DNA of 64,000 nt from Closterium sp. Naga37s-1 (Eukaryota; Streptophyta; Zygnematophyceae; Desmidiales; Closteriaceae), in assembly GCA_947471745.1 (NCBI GenBank), contig CANJKZ010001036.1, positions 737,001-801,000 on the forward strand. The letters run 5' to 3'. The notes under the pieces are model-generated. The model was not told the DNA's origin. It saw only the letters and a program-made list of their open reading frames with translations, and searched no databases. Within the stretch, counting starts at the first letter, position 1, and each line of letters starts with the position of its first letter. This document shows, one piece after another, positions 9,252-22,000 of this stretch. Made by a program: the position numbers and the translations under genes.

Positions 9252-12200
9252 TCACGCAGTGAGCAAGTGAGGCAAAGTAGGCACAAGGCCTAAAACAGTA
9301 CAGAAACGCTGATGATCACAAGACTGAAGTGCGTTGGTGAGTATATCAGCAGTGTTGGCCCTAGTGGCCACGTAAGCAAGACAAAGCTGACCACGCTGCT
9401 GCAACTCTCGAGCAAGGAAGTAACGCAGAGCAATGTGCTTCGTTCTGTGCTCCAGTCTGTGCTCCTGACATAAGACAATCATGGCCTTGTTGTCTACGTA
9501 CAGAACTGGAGAAGAACGAGGCCGGTCTCCCAAGTCGGTCAGCAGGTAGGTGAGCCAGCGTAACTCTTGTGCAGCCATGGCCCCTGTGTAGATCTCAGCC
9601 TCACAACTGGAACTGAGAATAGAAGACGAACGGGTAGACCGCCAGGAAACAGAGCCGGAGCCAAGGCTGAAGGTGTAACCCTATGACGACCGCTGCGTAG
9701 CCAAGTCGTCAACCCAAGAAGCGTCTGCATGTCCAGTGAGGACAACTAGACCGCGTCCTCCAAGCACGAGCCCCATGCCCGAAGTACTGCACAAGTAGCG
9801 TAACACCCTCTTAGCGGCCTCCCAGTGCTCTGGTCGGTGTCTCCCGGGCACAACGTAGCGTGCCAGGATGCTAAGAGGGTAGGCAAGGTCGGGTCGAGTG
9901 CAGGTCATCAGGTACATGAGGCAGCCCACAAGTTCTGGATACGGGCCACTCGGCTCTATGGACTCGTCCGAAGGTGGAGCTGAGAGCGAGTGACCGGTGG
10001 GCCACTCGTTCCACTCGTGAGGCGCCTGGCGGAGACCGTAGACTGGTCGGCGGAGGCTCCACTGGGTACAAGCAAGAAACGACCCAGTGAAGCATGGTGC
10101 GCGGCGCAGCCAGATCTCCTCGTGCAGGCTGCCCTGCAAGAAAGCTGTGCTGAAGTCAAGAGAGTGCAGCAACACCCAAAGAGTGGTCATCTTTGGGGTA
10201 GGGGAGAAGGTCTGGAAGAAGTAAACTCCCTGTCGCTGACTGAAGCCTCGTGCAATGTAACGAGCCTTGAAGACAGGCGGAGAACCCGGTGGCCGCTTCA
10301 CCCTGAAAATCCACATGCCATCGACTATGTTTGCCCTAGAAGGGGGAACTGCATCGACGTAGGTGCCTGTGGACTTCCAGGATGCCATATCTGCGTCCAT
10401 GGTTGTCTGCCACTGAGAGGAGTAGGGACCCGTAATCGCCTCTGCGTAAGAACGCGGGGTCGGGATGTCTGGTGCATCCGGGTCTCCCTCAGGTGCAAGC
10501 AGCATGGCCACGAGATGAGGTACCGCAGCTGCAAGACACTCAAAGTCCTTTTGCCAGTCCTCAAAGACGTCCGTGCCAAGAGCACACTCACCCCCGACGG
10601 ACGGAGGACAGTCATACTCAGACTCAGCAACAAGACTAGTGGCGTAGTCGAGACGACAGGCGACAGCAAATTCGACAAGCTCAGCAACTAGGGCAGACGC
10701 AGAAGTGGACTCAAACGAAGGGTCATTGAAAACAGTGGCTAGAAGACGAGAGACATTAGGACTGGCAACACGAGTCAAGTCAGACTCAGGGTCAGGAATG
10801 GCAGGAAGAGAGGACTCAGGAGGAGGCGACAGAGGAACTCGCAGTGGAACAGAGGAAGGACGAAGTGCCATATGGTGCGTGCCGAGGACAGGAGGAGGAA
10901 GCGGACGAGGAACACGACGACCAGTGCGAACAGCACGAACAGGCGAGGCAGGACGAGACGCAGGCTCATGACACTCTGTAAGAGATTATGTCTGCTAAGC
11001 GTAAGGAGAAGGAGCAGGCAGTGGGGAGTCTGGCTGTAATTGTGGCTGCGACTGGTGAGGCAGTGGACTCAGTAAGCTAAGGGAAAGGCCAGTAGAAGAC
11101 AGGAGACTAAGAACCTGGCGAAGGACCGAGTCAGGTGGCGGCAGAGACGACGTCGGCGGCGGTGAGAGAGGCTCCCGCCGGGGAGACACTCGTGGTGAGG
11201 CACTTGCAGGACCTTCATCACACGCAGTACCCCTATGCTCAGCACCCCCAGACTCCGCACCCTCAGACCCAGCAACCCCAGGCTCCGCACCCTCAGGCTC
11301 AGCACCCCCAGGCTCCGCACCCCAAGGCTCAGCACCCCCAGACACTGCAACCTCAGACTCAGCACCCCCAGGCTCCGCACCCTCAGCCTCAGCACCCCCA
11401 GGCCCCGCACTTGCAGTCTTAGCACCCCCAGACGCAACACCCCCAGACTCAGCACCTCTAGCAGCACCTGAGTCTACAGCGACTCTGGCAGGCACAGTCC
11501 CGGGGAGTGGGTCTACGTGAGACACACCTGACGGAGCAGGACCCTGAGGGGGGAGGGGGTCTACCGGAGGGGGACCTTGAGCAAGGAAGAGCGGCCGGGG
11601 GGGGGAGGGGCAGTGCGGTAGGGGAAGAGACGGTAAAAGGGAACCGACTCATCAAACGTGACGTATTGAGAAGGAAGGATACGGCGCGAGGTGAGGTGGT
11701 AAAACTGTTAGCCAGGCGCGTCAGGGGGAAAGCCAAGGAAGACGCAGGGAATAGCGCGGGAGGAGAGCTTGTCCGCGGAAGTATCGCGGACAAAGGCACG
11801 AGAGACACGGGGCCAGAGGTTGAGCTGATGCGCAGCGTACCGGACCGCAAACGGCCACAGAAAATGGGGAGCAGCCGCATGGATCATGGAGGTACGAGCC
11901 ACCTCCATGACTAAGCCAATGCGGTGCTCAGCAATCCCATTTTGTTGCGGGGAGGCCTGAAGCGTGAACGATTGGAGGATGCCCTCCTCACAACAAAAGT
12001 CCCGCAAGAGGTCGAAGGAGAACTCACTACCTCTGTCAGAGTGCAGACGCAGGACAGGAAGGTCCTCGCGAAACCCCTCGCGGAGCTGGAGACGGACTGC
12101 ACGGATCCAAGGGACCAAGAGATCAGGGACCTCACCCTTGCTGTGCAAGGGGAAGACCGTGGTGTAACGCATGTAGTCGGCAACAACCAGCAAGAAGTAG

Positions 12201-14325
12201 CGCTCGCGGTCCTATCCACTGACGCGGGCTGGGCCCCACACGTCCATGTGGAGAGTCTGCAGAGGAGCAGTCGTCGGGGGAAACGAAGAGGAGTGAGGAG
12301 CGGCGCGCTGCCGCCCCTCAACGCAAGGAAGGCAGGGCGGGGCAGGCGAGGGCGAGAGGGAAGGCAGAGACCTGAGAAGACCAGAAACAAGGAGGCAGGA
12401 GTGCATGCCACGAAGGCGTGGCAGGGAGGGGTGACCAAGGCGGTGGTGCCACAGGAGAGTCTGGTGCGACAGGAGGCGACACGAGCAGGGGGCTGCTACT
12501 GGACCTAACGCGGACACTTGAGCAGACGTAGCTACCTGAGGAGGCTCGGTAGTCAGTGTGTACACACTTGACCCAGGTCGACGGTTAACGTGGCCAGGTG
12601 ACGGCCCGTCCGTGTACACGTGCAGATCGACACACGCTGACCCCCAGAAATGGTGGTAGTGACCATCGCATCCTGGAGGGTAGTGGTACTCACCGAGTTC
12701 GTAGAGAACGAGGGGAGGTGAAGACCTGAGAGTGAGCCAGACGGAACCGCTGGACACGAGAGAACAGTAGAGGAACGGGCAAGAACTAGGCCCCCTTGGG
12801 GGTCAGCCATTCTGACTGGTAAAGGTGCAGAGAGAGTAGTGAGGGTAGTACTATCGCGAAAGAAACAGCGGGAAGCACCTGAGTCAAGTGTAAAGGTGTG
12901 CAAGGCCTCAGCAGGCGCAGTACCAGGGAGAGCAGACTCACTAGCACCTAGAGAAGCACCCTCTATACCTGGGTCGGGAGGCACACACCGGTAACAGTCA
13001 CCTTCAGCAGTAACAGACAATGCATACATGGTAGCAAGGATAGCATCATAGTCAAGAGCAAAGATATCAACTCCAGACCGAAGCAGCTCTGCCCGGCGGG
13101 GGCGCTCAGCCTCGTCACCAAACTCTGCGCGCCAAGCGTCGTCTAGGCGGGAGAAGCAGCGGTGCTGAGAGTGAAACTTCCCGCATGTCTGACCAGCACG
13201 GTCACTCGTGCGAATGACATACGAGCAGCGAACACTAACCCTAGACGCCCCATGCTAAGCAAACCACTCACAAAGCTACTGGGGCGTAGGGGTCTCGCTC
13301 CGACGCTGCTGCTGGTGCCTTTGGCCACCGCCAGAACCACCCCGACCACCACCACTGCCGCCGCCACCACTCCCATTACTGCCACCACCGCCACCCCCAC
13401 CCCCACCGCTGCCGCCACCACCGCCACCGAAGCCCCCACTCCCGCCACCACTCCCACCGCTGCCACCACCTCCGCCACCTCCACCGCCTCCACTGCCTCC
13501 ACCACCACCACCCCCGCTGCCACCGCCACCACTCCTGCCACCCTTGCCCTTGCTGCTGCGGCGCTTCCCACTAAGAGCAGAAGCAGCCCCGACATCCTCA
13601 GCACCAAGGATGTCAACAGCAGCAGCAGAAGCGTAGGAGGGGGCAAGGGGGGAGGGGGAACACCCCTCAAAGAAGGGTGTGCGAGGAGTGCCACGAGCAG
13701 CACCTACAGTGACTACGCTAGTCTCTGCTGCAAGGAGGTGCTTCTTGAGTAGGTCGTCAGTGAGGTCTGTGGGGTCAAGTGCGAGAAAGTGGTCCCTGAC
13801 AGCGCGAAGAGAGTCAGGGAGGCGAGTGACTATGAAGTAGAGAGTGATGTACATCGGGGGCGGGTTCCTGTCAAGGAACTCTGCTGGGAGGGCAGCGTGG
13901 TAGCGAGCGTCGCTAGTGCGGAGGTGGGTAACGAGGTCCTCGATTGTGGCAAAGGCGGACAGCTCGGGAAAGACGTAGGGCAGTATAAGGCGGCCTAGAG
14001 CAGCAGTGGCAGGGGAGGAGTTACGAGCGACTACGGCGTCGTACATGGCTTTAGCAGTCTTGTGCTGGCCAAAGTGAGCGCGTTTGGCTAACGGCAGGTG
14101 GTCGCGAATGGCTAAGCGAGCAGCAACGTCACGGGTAGGCCACTGTGAGCGAGTCGCACTGGCAGCTGTGGTGGGAGGGGCGAGAGAGGCTCCAGACGTG
14201 TGGTCAAACAACGAAACGCTGTCTCTAGAATCGCTCAGTAGGTACAGCTGTAATTCGTCAAGCCACGTATCGAACTGGATCGGACGGCCCTCATGATCGA
14301 AGGTGAGTACACTGAGAGAAGCCAT
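9252..14325 (-). pseudogene. Degenerate gag-pol of element B
   Basis: The start at 14325 (MASLSVLTFDHEG) aligns with the other copies. Gag and a Gly-rich linker run to 13276, where a TAG, and soon a second one, interrupt the frame before the knuckle (C..C..H..C, about 13230-13160). Protease with LDSGAS is near 12895. Integrase pieces lie at 12757-12212 and 12193-11708 in different frames, with an internal deletion after the HQLNLWPRVS segment. The IN-RT linker has (GGAEP)-like repeats (about 11450-11230). In the RT (10871-9681) the segment from QAPHEWN jumps directly to GHSLSAPP, so the catalytic YVDD region is deleted. RNase H ends at 9252. It cannot encode an active polymerase. Confidence 0.9.
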
Positions 14326-14339
14326 AGCAGGCAGAGCAG

Positions 14340-14960
14340 GGTGGCGCGCGACCAGTAGAGCAGCACGCAGCAGGGCGGGCAGTAGCCAGGCGGCGCAAGT
14401 AGGGCGGCGCAAGCAGGGCAGCAGGGCGGCGCACACAGGGCAGTGCAAGCAGGGCGGCACAAGCAGGGCGGCGCACGGGTGCAAAGGGCGGCGTGCGGGC
14501 TGCAAGGGGTGGCAAGCGGGCTGCAAAAGGGCAGCGAGCGGGCTGCCAGAGGGCGGCGCGTGGGCTGCAAGGGGCGGCGAGCGGGCTGCCAGAGGGCTGC
14601 GAGCGAGATGCCAGAGGGCGGCGCGCGGGCTGCAAGGGGCGGCGAGCGGGCTGCCAAAGGGCGGCGCGCGGGCTGCAAGGGGTGGCGAGCGGGCCGCAAA
14701 CGGGCGGCTCGCGGGCTGCAGGGGCGGCAAGCGGGCTGCAGGGGCGGCTCGCGGGCTGCAGGGGCGGCTCGCGGGCTGTAGGGGCGGCGCGCGGGCTGTT
14801 AATGGCGGCGCGCTGGCTGCAGGGGCGGCGAGCGGGCTGCAGGGGCGGCAAGCGGGCTGCAGGGGTGGCGCGCGGGCTGCCTAGGGCGACGCGATGGGCT
14901 GCAAAGGGCGGCGCGCTGGCAGCTAAGGGCGGCACGATAGTTAGGGCAGGGCGGCGGGGC
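14340..14960 (-). repeat. GC-rich tandem repeats in the leader of element B
   Basis: Repeats of a GGGCTGCAGGGGCGGC type, roughly 20-30 bp per unit and irregular, lie between the gag start and the PBS. The open frames across them (Arg/Ala/Pro-rich) have no counterpart in the other elements, so I read this as leader. Confidence 0.75.
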
Positions 14961-14982
14961 AGCTAGTGGGGCAGCGCTCTGT

Positions 14983-15080
14983 GGTGGGCCCTAAAAAAAT
15001 CGGTCCTAGAACGGACCTGCTCTGAAACCATGTCAGAATACTGAACGAGAATGGTTGGATTGAACAGAAAGTTGGGTATA
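14983..15080 (-). other. PBS, hairpin, GGGCCCACC box and 50-bp 5' LTR remnant of element B
   Basis: Read on the minus strand from 15030: TGGTTTCAGAGCAGG, then GGTCC/GGACC (a 5-bp stem with a 6-nt loop), an A-T7 run, then GGGCCCACC (14991-14983). The LTR remnant is 15031-15080. The hairpin stem differs in sequence from elements A and D but still pairs. Confidence 0.75.
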
Positions 15081-15593
<513 letters not shown>

Positions 15594-17180
15594 ATGGCAA
15601 TCACCGGTGAGAACAGCACCAGTGATGATGACGACGATGCCCTTTACGCCTCGACGGAGAAGCGTGAGGCAAAAACAGAACTAGATTTTCTAGTCTCTGC
15701 GCTCTCCCATAAAAAAGAGAAGCAAGCTCCCCTCACTTCAGGTGCATACACTGCCGAAGCGTTTGACATCTGCCGCTGCGACGATCGCCCCCCGCCCGCG
15801 CGTAATGCTAAGCCGGTCGTGGCGTCAGCAGCTGGCCCTAGTGTCCGCTTGCCATCTCGTGCCTTGTCGTCGAAGCCTCCCACTCGTTACAAGCAGGCCG
15901 TGTTACGCTGGGCCGATCCAACAGCCCCTGACCCGTCCTCTCGCCGATGCTGGCGAGTCGGTAAACCACGTTACCGACACTCCTTCGAAGTCGCGAAAGC
16001 AGTCACTTACCGCTCTGATTTACGAGGAAGCGTTGGACTCGTTCAAGTCCACTTGGTCGAAAGACTTCCCGTGGCTTGTACTTATCAAAAACACTTTTGG
16101 CCTGCCTACGTTCAAGTGCAGTTTGTGCATGGAGTTTTCAGGTGACGGTGGCAAGTGTGGCAAGGGTGGGCACGGTGCAACCGATCTTCAGACCCAAGCC
16201 TTCAAGCCGCATGCTGCGACGAACAAGCACCGTTGGCAATCGAGCACCAGGAGACGCTGCTAGCTCAGGCTGGGAAGCAGCCGAAGATTGACAAGCATCC
16301 GCTAATCAGGGATGACGAGAAGACCCACATCATTGCCCTCCTTAACTCCCTGCACTTCACGGTCCAGAACAACCTGCCGATGTAGACGTGGGTGCGCTTC
16401 GTTCGGTACCTGGCTAAGAACGAAGTGCGGGGCTTCCCCAAAAAGGGATACGGCACTTACTACACCACGAAAGTACTTTGTTTTCTGTCTGCAGGTACGG
16501 CTTCGGGGAACTCACACAGGCAACGGCTGTGTGGCTGCAGACCAGACAACTAGAACACGTTCTAACAAGCCATTACATCGGCCTCAGCTGTGACGAGTCT
16601 ACGGACAGATGCCGTGGGAAGCATCTCATCATCTACGCCACCTTCATCTGCGACTGTGCAGTAGTCACTGCTTTTTTTGCCCTGCTAACCATGGACAAGG
16701 CCGACGCAGCCTCGCTGGTGGGGTTGCTCGTATCCCATGTGCAGGCTGTCGGCATTGACCTGCGCCGAATCACGGGCATCAGCACCGACGGAGCGAGCGT
16801 GATGGTTGGATCCAAGAACGGGCTGGTGGCGAGGCTCAGGACACGCATCCCGCACCTGGTTTCTTGCCACTGCATCGCTCACAGGTATGCGGGTTGATAC
16901 GCTTTCCCTAAAATTTGAGTTCCATGCGAATGTTTTTCTACACCACCCTGCTACTTACATAAATGTTTCTCTTGCTTGTCTGAATGGCAGGGAAGCTCTC
17001 GCGGCCAAGGACGCGGCAGAGTCCCTTCCTGAGTTTGGCATGGTCGACAGCTTCATCCGTTGAGCACAGTCGAGTGCGAGCGGGGGTTCTCGCGTCAGAA
17101 CGTGATCAAGAGCTGGCCGAGGGGTGCCATCAAGGATGCGCGGCTGTCGGACCTCATGTGCATGGCATTGCTGTCGTACG
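15594..17180 (+). pseudogene. hAT/ZNF862-like transposase-derived gene, 5' part
   Basis: From the ATG at 15594 there is an acidic start, then FKSTWSKDFPWL and a C-x2-C..H-x4-H zinc-finger-like segment (about 16110-16230). The hAT catalytic-type region follows (LSCDESTDRC, TGISTDGASVMVG, LVSCHCIAHR; 16495-16884). A 106-bp intron with GT..AG ends lies at 16885-16990, and the next exon leads into the C-terminal dimerisation motif LSTVECERGFSRQN. Damage: frame changes near 15940 and 16230, an in-frame TAG at 16384, and a join near 17062 where about the middle third of a normal protein is missing. At 17180 the copia element F interrupts the Tyr codon of the motif MALLSY; the gene resumes at 49484. 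It could be a decayed transposon or a domesticated host gene that later died. Confidence 0.8.
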
Positions 17181-17595
17181 TGTTGAGATAATATGAAGAC
17201 TTAAGCACTTCAAGGATTCGTCTAGTACAGTGCGAGACTTCGCACGAAACAGTTAAGTACCGATAGGCTGACGACAGCAAAGCGCTACGCGCCCTAGGAT
17301 GACGTCAGCACGTAGCTATAGACCTCGCGAAAAGTTACGTACCGTTTTAGAACAAGAATAGCACAGTACAGTAGGCGAACAGGTACTTTACTCTAGCTAT
17401 ATATTTTGTATGTTTGTCATTTTATAATATATCTGATTTCAGAGACATTGATCCTGAAACATATCACTACATGGGCTTTTATCAAGTCCAGACAAAGCCT
17501 TCATAACTGGCTTTAACTCATATAAGACTTCCGCTACGACAGGAAGCTACCATCCTAAGTAGTACGATCCTATTCAATCATTTCAAATTCTAACA
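17181..17595 (+). repeat. 5' LTR of element F
   Basis: Starts TGTTGAGATAATATG and ends AAATTCTAACA. It contains a TATATATTTTG stretch near 17397-17410 that could serve as a TATA box. The PBS directly behind it, TGGCATTGCGAGCG (17596), does not look like the initiator tRNA-Met complement used by A-E. Confidence 0.95.
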
Positions 17596-17650
17596 TGGCA
17601 TTGCGAGCGTCTTAGGATACTACAAGCTTCCAACTACATACTCAACAAGT

Positions 17651-17747
17651 ATGTCTGGATCTCCACGGTCCAACAACGGCTCTTTTGTTACGAGCCCACC
17701 ACGCCCAACAGCGTCTCCAGCTGCTGACAATTCTAATCTGCAGCAGC

Positions 17748-17780
<33 letters not shown>

Positions 17781-18666
17781 ATCAGCAACAACAACCGATG
17801 TACGGCATGCCACTGAGCAATCAGCCCGTACACACAACAGCAGCCGCAGCAACAGCAGCATCAGCAGCCACAACAGTTGCAGCTGCAGTCACTGGTTCTT
17901 CTAGTCAACCAGGACAACAGTCCAGTTTCGTACCGACTGGACCTTATCAATATCAAGGTGCTTACCAGCCAACAAATCTTCAACAACGTGTCAATGCTGC
18001 TGTCTTGTCACTTAACCAAATGTTTCCAACTCCTATGAGCATTGATGGCTCCAGTTATCAGCATGGACAGATGCCACAAGGAAGTGACGGGTCGAATAAC
18101 TCCTTCTCTTTCGTTCCTGCTGGACAAGGACAACAAGCACCACAAGGGTCACATATGCCATCACTTTATCAGCTACAAACAGCTGACGGCACCGGAAATT
18201 ATCTTCCCGCTTCTGCAAACCCAACAAAAATTAAAACGACAGTGCCTTTTAATGGTCAAGACTTCTATACCCGGGGCTTTGAATTTGAGCTTCTTGTTCA
18301 GACCGCGGGGTTCTGGCAGCTGTTCGACGGCACAGCACCCTTTCCATCTCACGGGTCACCACTTCAACAGGCCACTTTTCGATCGGCGTCGCTGACTGCA
18401 TACACAGTTCTCGTTCGTAATCTGACACCGACTGAACACCTCGGAATTCGTCCTTTTCGTACCAGTGCCGCTCTCGCTGAAGCAGCTTGGTTATACCTGC
18501 AAGGGGTTCACATGGCAAAGGACACTGTCAACCAGAGTAAACTTTTAACGCAACTGTCAAATATACAGATGATAAACGGCGAGAAGGTGACGCAGTATAT
18601 CAACCGCGCTCGAAATCTGCGCGATCAACTTCAGAAGTGTGGAGGGTACTTCCCCGACGCTATGTT
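17651..18666 (+). pseudogene. Gag of element F, truncated by element C
   Basis: The ATG at 17651 follows a 55-bp leader. Residues 25-70 are poly-Gln and Ser/Ala/Gln-rich. From about residue 195 there is a copia-type Gag domain (PFNGQDFYTRGFEFELLV, AWLYLQGVHMAKD, KLLTQLSNIQM, GEKVTQYINRARNLRDQL). The frame runs unbroken until 18666, where the LTR of C begins; the next codons come from that LTR. The rest of Gag, its zinc knuckle and the protease of F are absent from the window. They are not found beyond the far side of C. Confidence 0.88.
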
Positions 18667-18800
18667 TGTGATAATGAGAACGAGAATGGGTGAACTATGA
18701 AAATGAAGTGAGTACAAATATGAAACCCTAATTGGTTGTACCCCCTATGGGATACCCCACTATAGCCTACACAACAGCATAAGCTATAATGTTCTGACAC
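18667..18800 (-). repeat. 3' LTR of composite element C (belongs to copy 2)
   Basis: On the minus strand it starts TGTCAGAACATT behind the purine tract CTATGGGGGTG and ends in TATCACA at 18667. It shares GTTGTACCCCCTATGGGATA with element D, but the inner part near 18667-18720 is clearly diverged from the right-hand LTR of C. Confidence 0.82.
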
Positions 18801-19011
18801 ACCCCCATAGGCAAAGTGGGGGAGAACAAGGGGTCACAAGACCAGTCAAGCAAAGCAAAGCAAAGCAAGCTCAGGGTGGATCACAAAGTCACCACACAGT
18901 CCGAGCACAGGGTCAAGGCCACACGGCCAGTTCACATGCAAGAGTACACACATATATATAAAGCTAGACAAGCAAGAGCAGGTATATATATATGTGAGAG
19001 TACAAGCAAGG

Positions 19012-22000
19012 TCAAGAGGAGAGCAAGTGAGGCAAGACGGGCACAAGACCCAGCTGAGTGCAGAAGCGCTGATGATCACAAGGCGGAAGTGCCTTGGTGA
19101 AGACATCAGCAGTGTTGGCCTCAGAGGCCACGTACGCAAGCCGCAACTGTCCACGTTGCTGTAGCTCACGAGCAAGGAAGTAGCGGAGAGCAATGTGCTT
19201 TGTTCTGTGCTCCAGTCGCTGCTCTCGACACAAGGCCAGCATGGCCTTGTTGTCTACGTACAGCACTGGAGGAGAACGAGGCGGCTCTCCAAGGTCGGTC
19301 AGCAGGTAGGTGAGCCAGCGAAGCTCCTGTGCAGCCATGGCCCCGGCGTAGATCTCAGCCTCACAACTCGAGCCAAGAACAGAAGACGAGCGAGTAGCCC
19401 GCCACGAAACAGAGCCGGAACCAAGGCTGAAGGTGTAACCCTGTGACGACCACTGCGTAGCCTGGTCGTCAGCCCAAGAAGCGTCCGCGTGCCCAGTGAG
19501 GACCACTGGACTCCGCCCTCCAAGCACTAGCCCCATGCCCGACGTACTGCACAAGTAGCGCAACACCCTCTTCGCTGCAGCCATGTGCTCTGGTCTGTGT
19601 CTCCCAGGAGCAACATAGCGTGCAAGAATGCTAAGAGGGTATGCAAGGTCAGGTCGTGTGCAGGTCATCAGGTACATGAGGCAGCCAACAAGCTCTGGGT
19701 ACGGGCCACTCGACTCTACGGACTCATCCGAAGGCAGAGCTGAGAGCGAGTGGCGAGTAGACAGAGGAGTGGCCTGAGGCGAGGAGTACGTGAAGCCGAA
19801 GCGCTGAAGGACCTGCTGCACCATGTGTGACTGAGTCAGGGTAATGGTGCGGCGTGCTCTGTCCCGGGTGATCTGCAAGCCAAGGTAGCTGCGCAGTTCA
19901 CCCAGGTCTGTGCACGTGTGTCTCTTCTGCAGCTCGGACTTCACGTAGGCGAGTCCAGCAGTGTCAGCTGTGGCAAAGACCAAGTCGTCGACGTACACGA
20001 GGATGTAGAACGGCGGCAGAGAGGTGTCGGTGCGTAGAAACAGCGACGGGTCGGCAGTAGAAGGAGCAAACCCAAGAGCCGCAAGCGTAGTCCTCAGTGT
20101 GTCGTGCCACTCACGTGGCGCCTGGCGGAGACCGTAGACTGGACGCCGGAGACTCCACTGGGTACCAGGAGGGAAAGACCCAGTGAAGCCAGGTGGGCGA
20201 CGCAGCCAGATCTCCTCGTGCAGGCTGCCCTGCAAGAAAGTTGTGCTGAAGTCAAGAGAGTGCAGCTCGTAGTCACGGTGAGCAGCAACGTGCAGCAGTA
20301 CCCGAAGAGTGGTCATCTTCGGGGTGGGGGAGAAGGTCTGAAAGTAGTCAACTCCCTGCCGCTGACTGAAGCCACGAGCCACGTAACGCGCCTTGAAGAC
20401 AGGCGGAGAACCCGGCGGCCGCTTCACCCTGAAGATCCACATGCCACTGACGATGTTCGCCCCAGGAGGGGGGACAGCGTCAACGTAGGTGCCTGTGGAC
20501 TTCCAGGAAGCCATCTCTGCATCCATAGCTGCCCGCCACTGAGAGGAGTAGGGACCCTCTATCGCCTCCGCGTAAGAGCGCGGAGTCGGGATGTCAAGTG
20601 CATCCGGGTCTCCCTCAGGGGTAAGCAGTACGGACACGAGATGAGGTGAGGCAGCTGCCAGACACTGGAACTCCTCCTGCCTGTCCTCAAGGACGTCCGT
20701 GCCAAGGGCACACTCACCCCCGACGGACGGAGGACAGACAGACTCAGACTCAGCGACAAGACTAGCAGCGTAGTCTAAGCGACAGCGAGCAGCAAAGTCG
20801 ACGAGCTCAGTAACGAGAGCAGACGCAGCAGTAGACTCGAAAGAAGGGTCAGTGACAACAGTAGCAAGGAGACGCGTGACAGTAGGACTGGCAGCACGAA
20901 GAGAGTCCGACTCCGGGTCGGCAAGAGCAGGAAGAGAGGACTCAGGAGGAGAAGGCAAAGGGGCACGCAGAGGAGCAGTGGACGGACGCAGAGACATCCG
21001 GTGCGTGCCAGGGACAGGAGGAGGACGCTGACGCGAACCGCGACCACTAGTGCGAGCAGCACGGACAGGCGACGCAGGGCGAGACGCAGGCTCACGACGC
21101 TCAGCCAGACCTCCAGTAGGACCAGTGTAGGGAGAAGGAGCAGGCAAAGGGGAGGTAGGCTGCAACTGTAGCTGGGACGAGACAGGCTGTGGACACTCTA
21201 AGGGAGGAGGAGGACCAGTAGAAGGTGGAAGACCAAGAACCTGCTGCAGGAGTGGAACGAAGTACGGTCGAGGCCGCGCGGCGACGCTAGAAGCAGCAGG
21301 GACAGCACCAGAACCCTCAGCAGGAGCACCCGCTCCAGCAGCACCACCAGTAGCTCCAGAACCTCCAGCAGCACCAGGAGCACCCCCAGTAGGACTGCCA
21401 GCGGTAGTCTCAGCGCCAACACCCTCAGCAGCACCAGCTCCAGTGCACCCAGGACGAGCACCTCCGGGACCCGCGACCGCAGCACCCTCAGCAGCCGAAG
21501 GACCTCCAGCACCAGCAGCACGCCTCCAGCGCCGGGCAAACCACTCACGCAGCTCCTGTGGAGAAAGTGGCTCCCGGCGAGACGAAGCACTCGGAGAACC
21601 TCCAGGCGGAGCACCTCCAGGCTCAGCACCCCCAGGCGTAGCACCCCTAGGCTCAGCACCCCCAGACGTAGCACCCCTAGGCTCAGCACCCCCAGGCTCA
21701 GCACCCCTAGGCTCAGCACCCCCAGGCTCAGCACCCCCAGGCTCAGCACCCCCAGGCTCAGCACCCCTAGGCTCAGCACCCCCAGGCTCAGCACCCCTAG
21801 GCTCAGCACCCCTAGGCTCAGCACCCCCAGGTACAGCACCCCCAGCCTCAGCACCCTCAGCAGCACCAGAGTCACCAGTGACCTCGACAGGCTCGACTGC
21901 GTCTACCTGGGACACACCTGAAGGGGCAGGACCCTGAGGGGGGAGGGGGTCTACCTGGGGGGGACCTGGTACCAGGAAGAGTGGGGGTGGGGGGAGGGAC

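Larger units (their letters stand above)
8893..15080 (-). mobile_element. Decayed copia retrotransposon B, 5' LTR truncated
   Basis: Same family as A, in reverse orientation. The 3' LTR is complete (8893-9024). The coding remains run from 14325 down to 9252. The leader and PBS lie at 14340-15030. Only 50 bp of the 5' LTR remain (15031-15080). The LTR copies agree over TGTCAGAATACTGAACGAG and the following bases, then the right copy stops and unrelated sequence begins. The missing end makes the target-site duplication undetectable. Many stops, frameshifts and deletions show this is the oldest copy of the family here. Confidence 0.88.
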
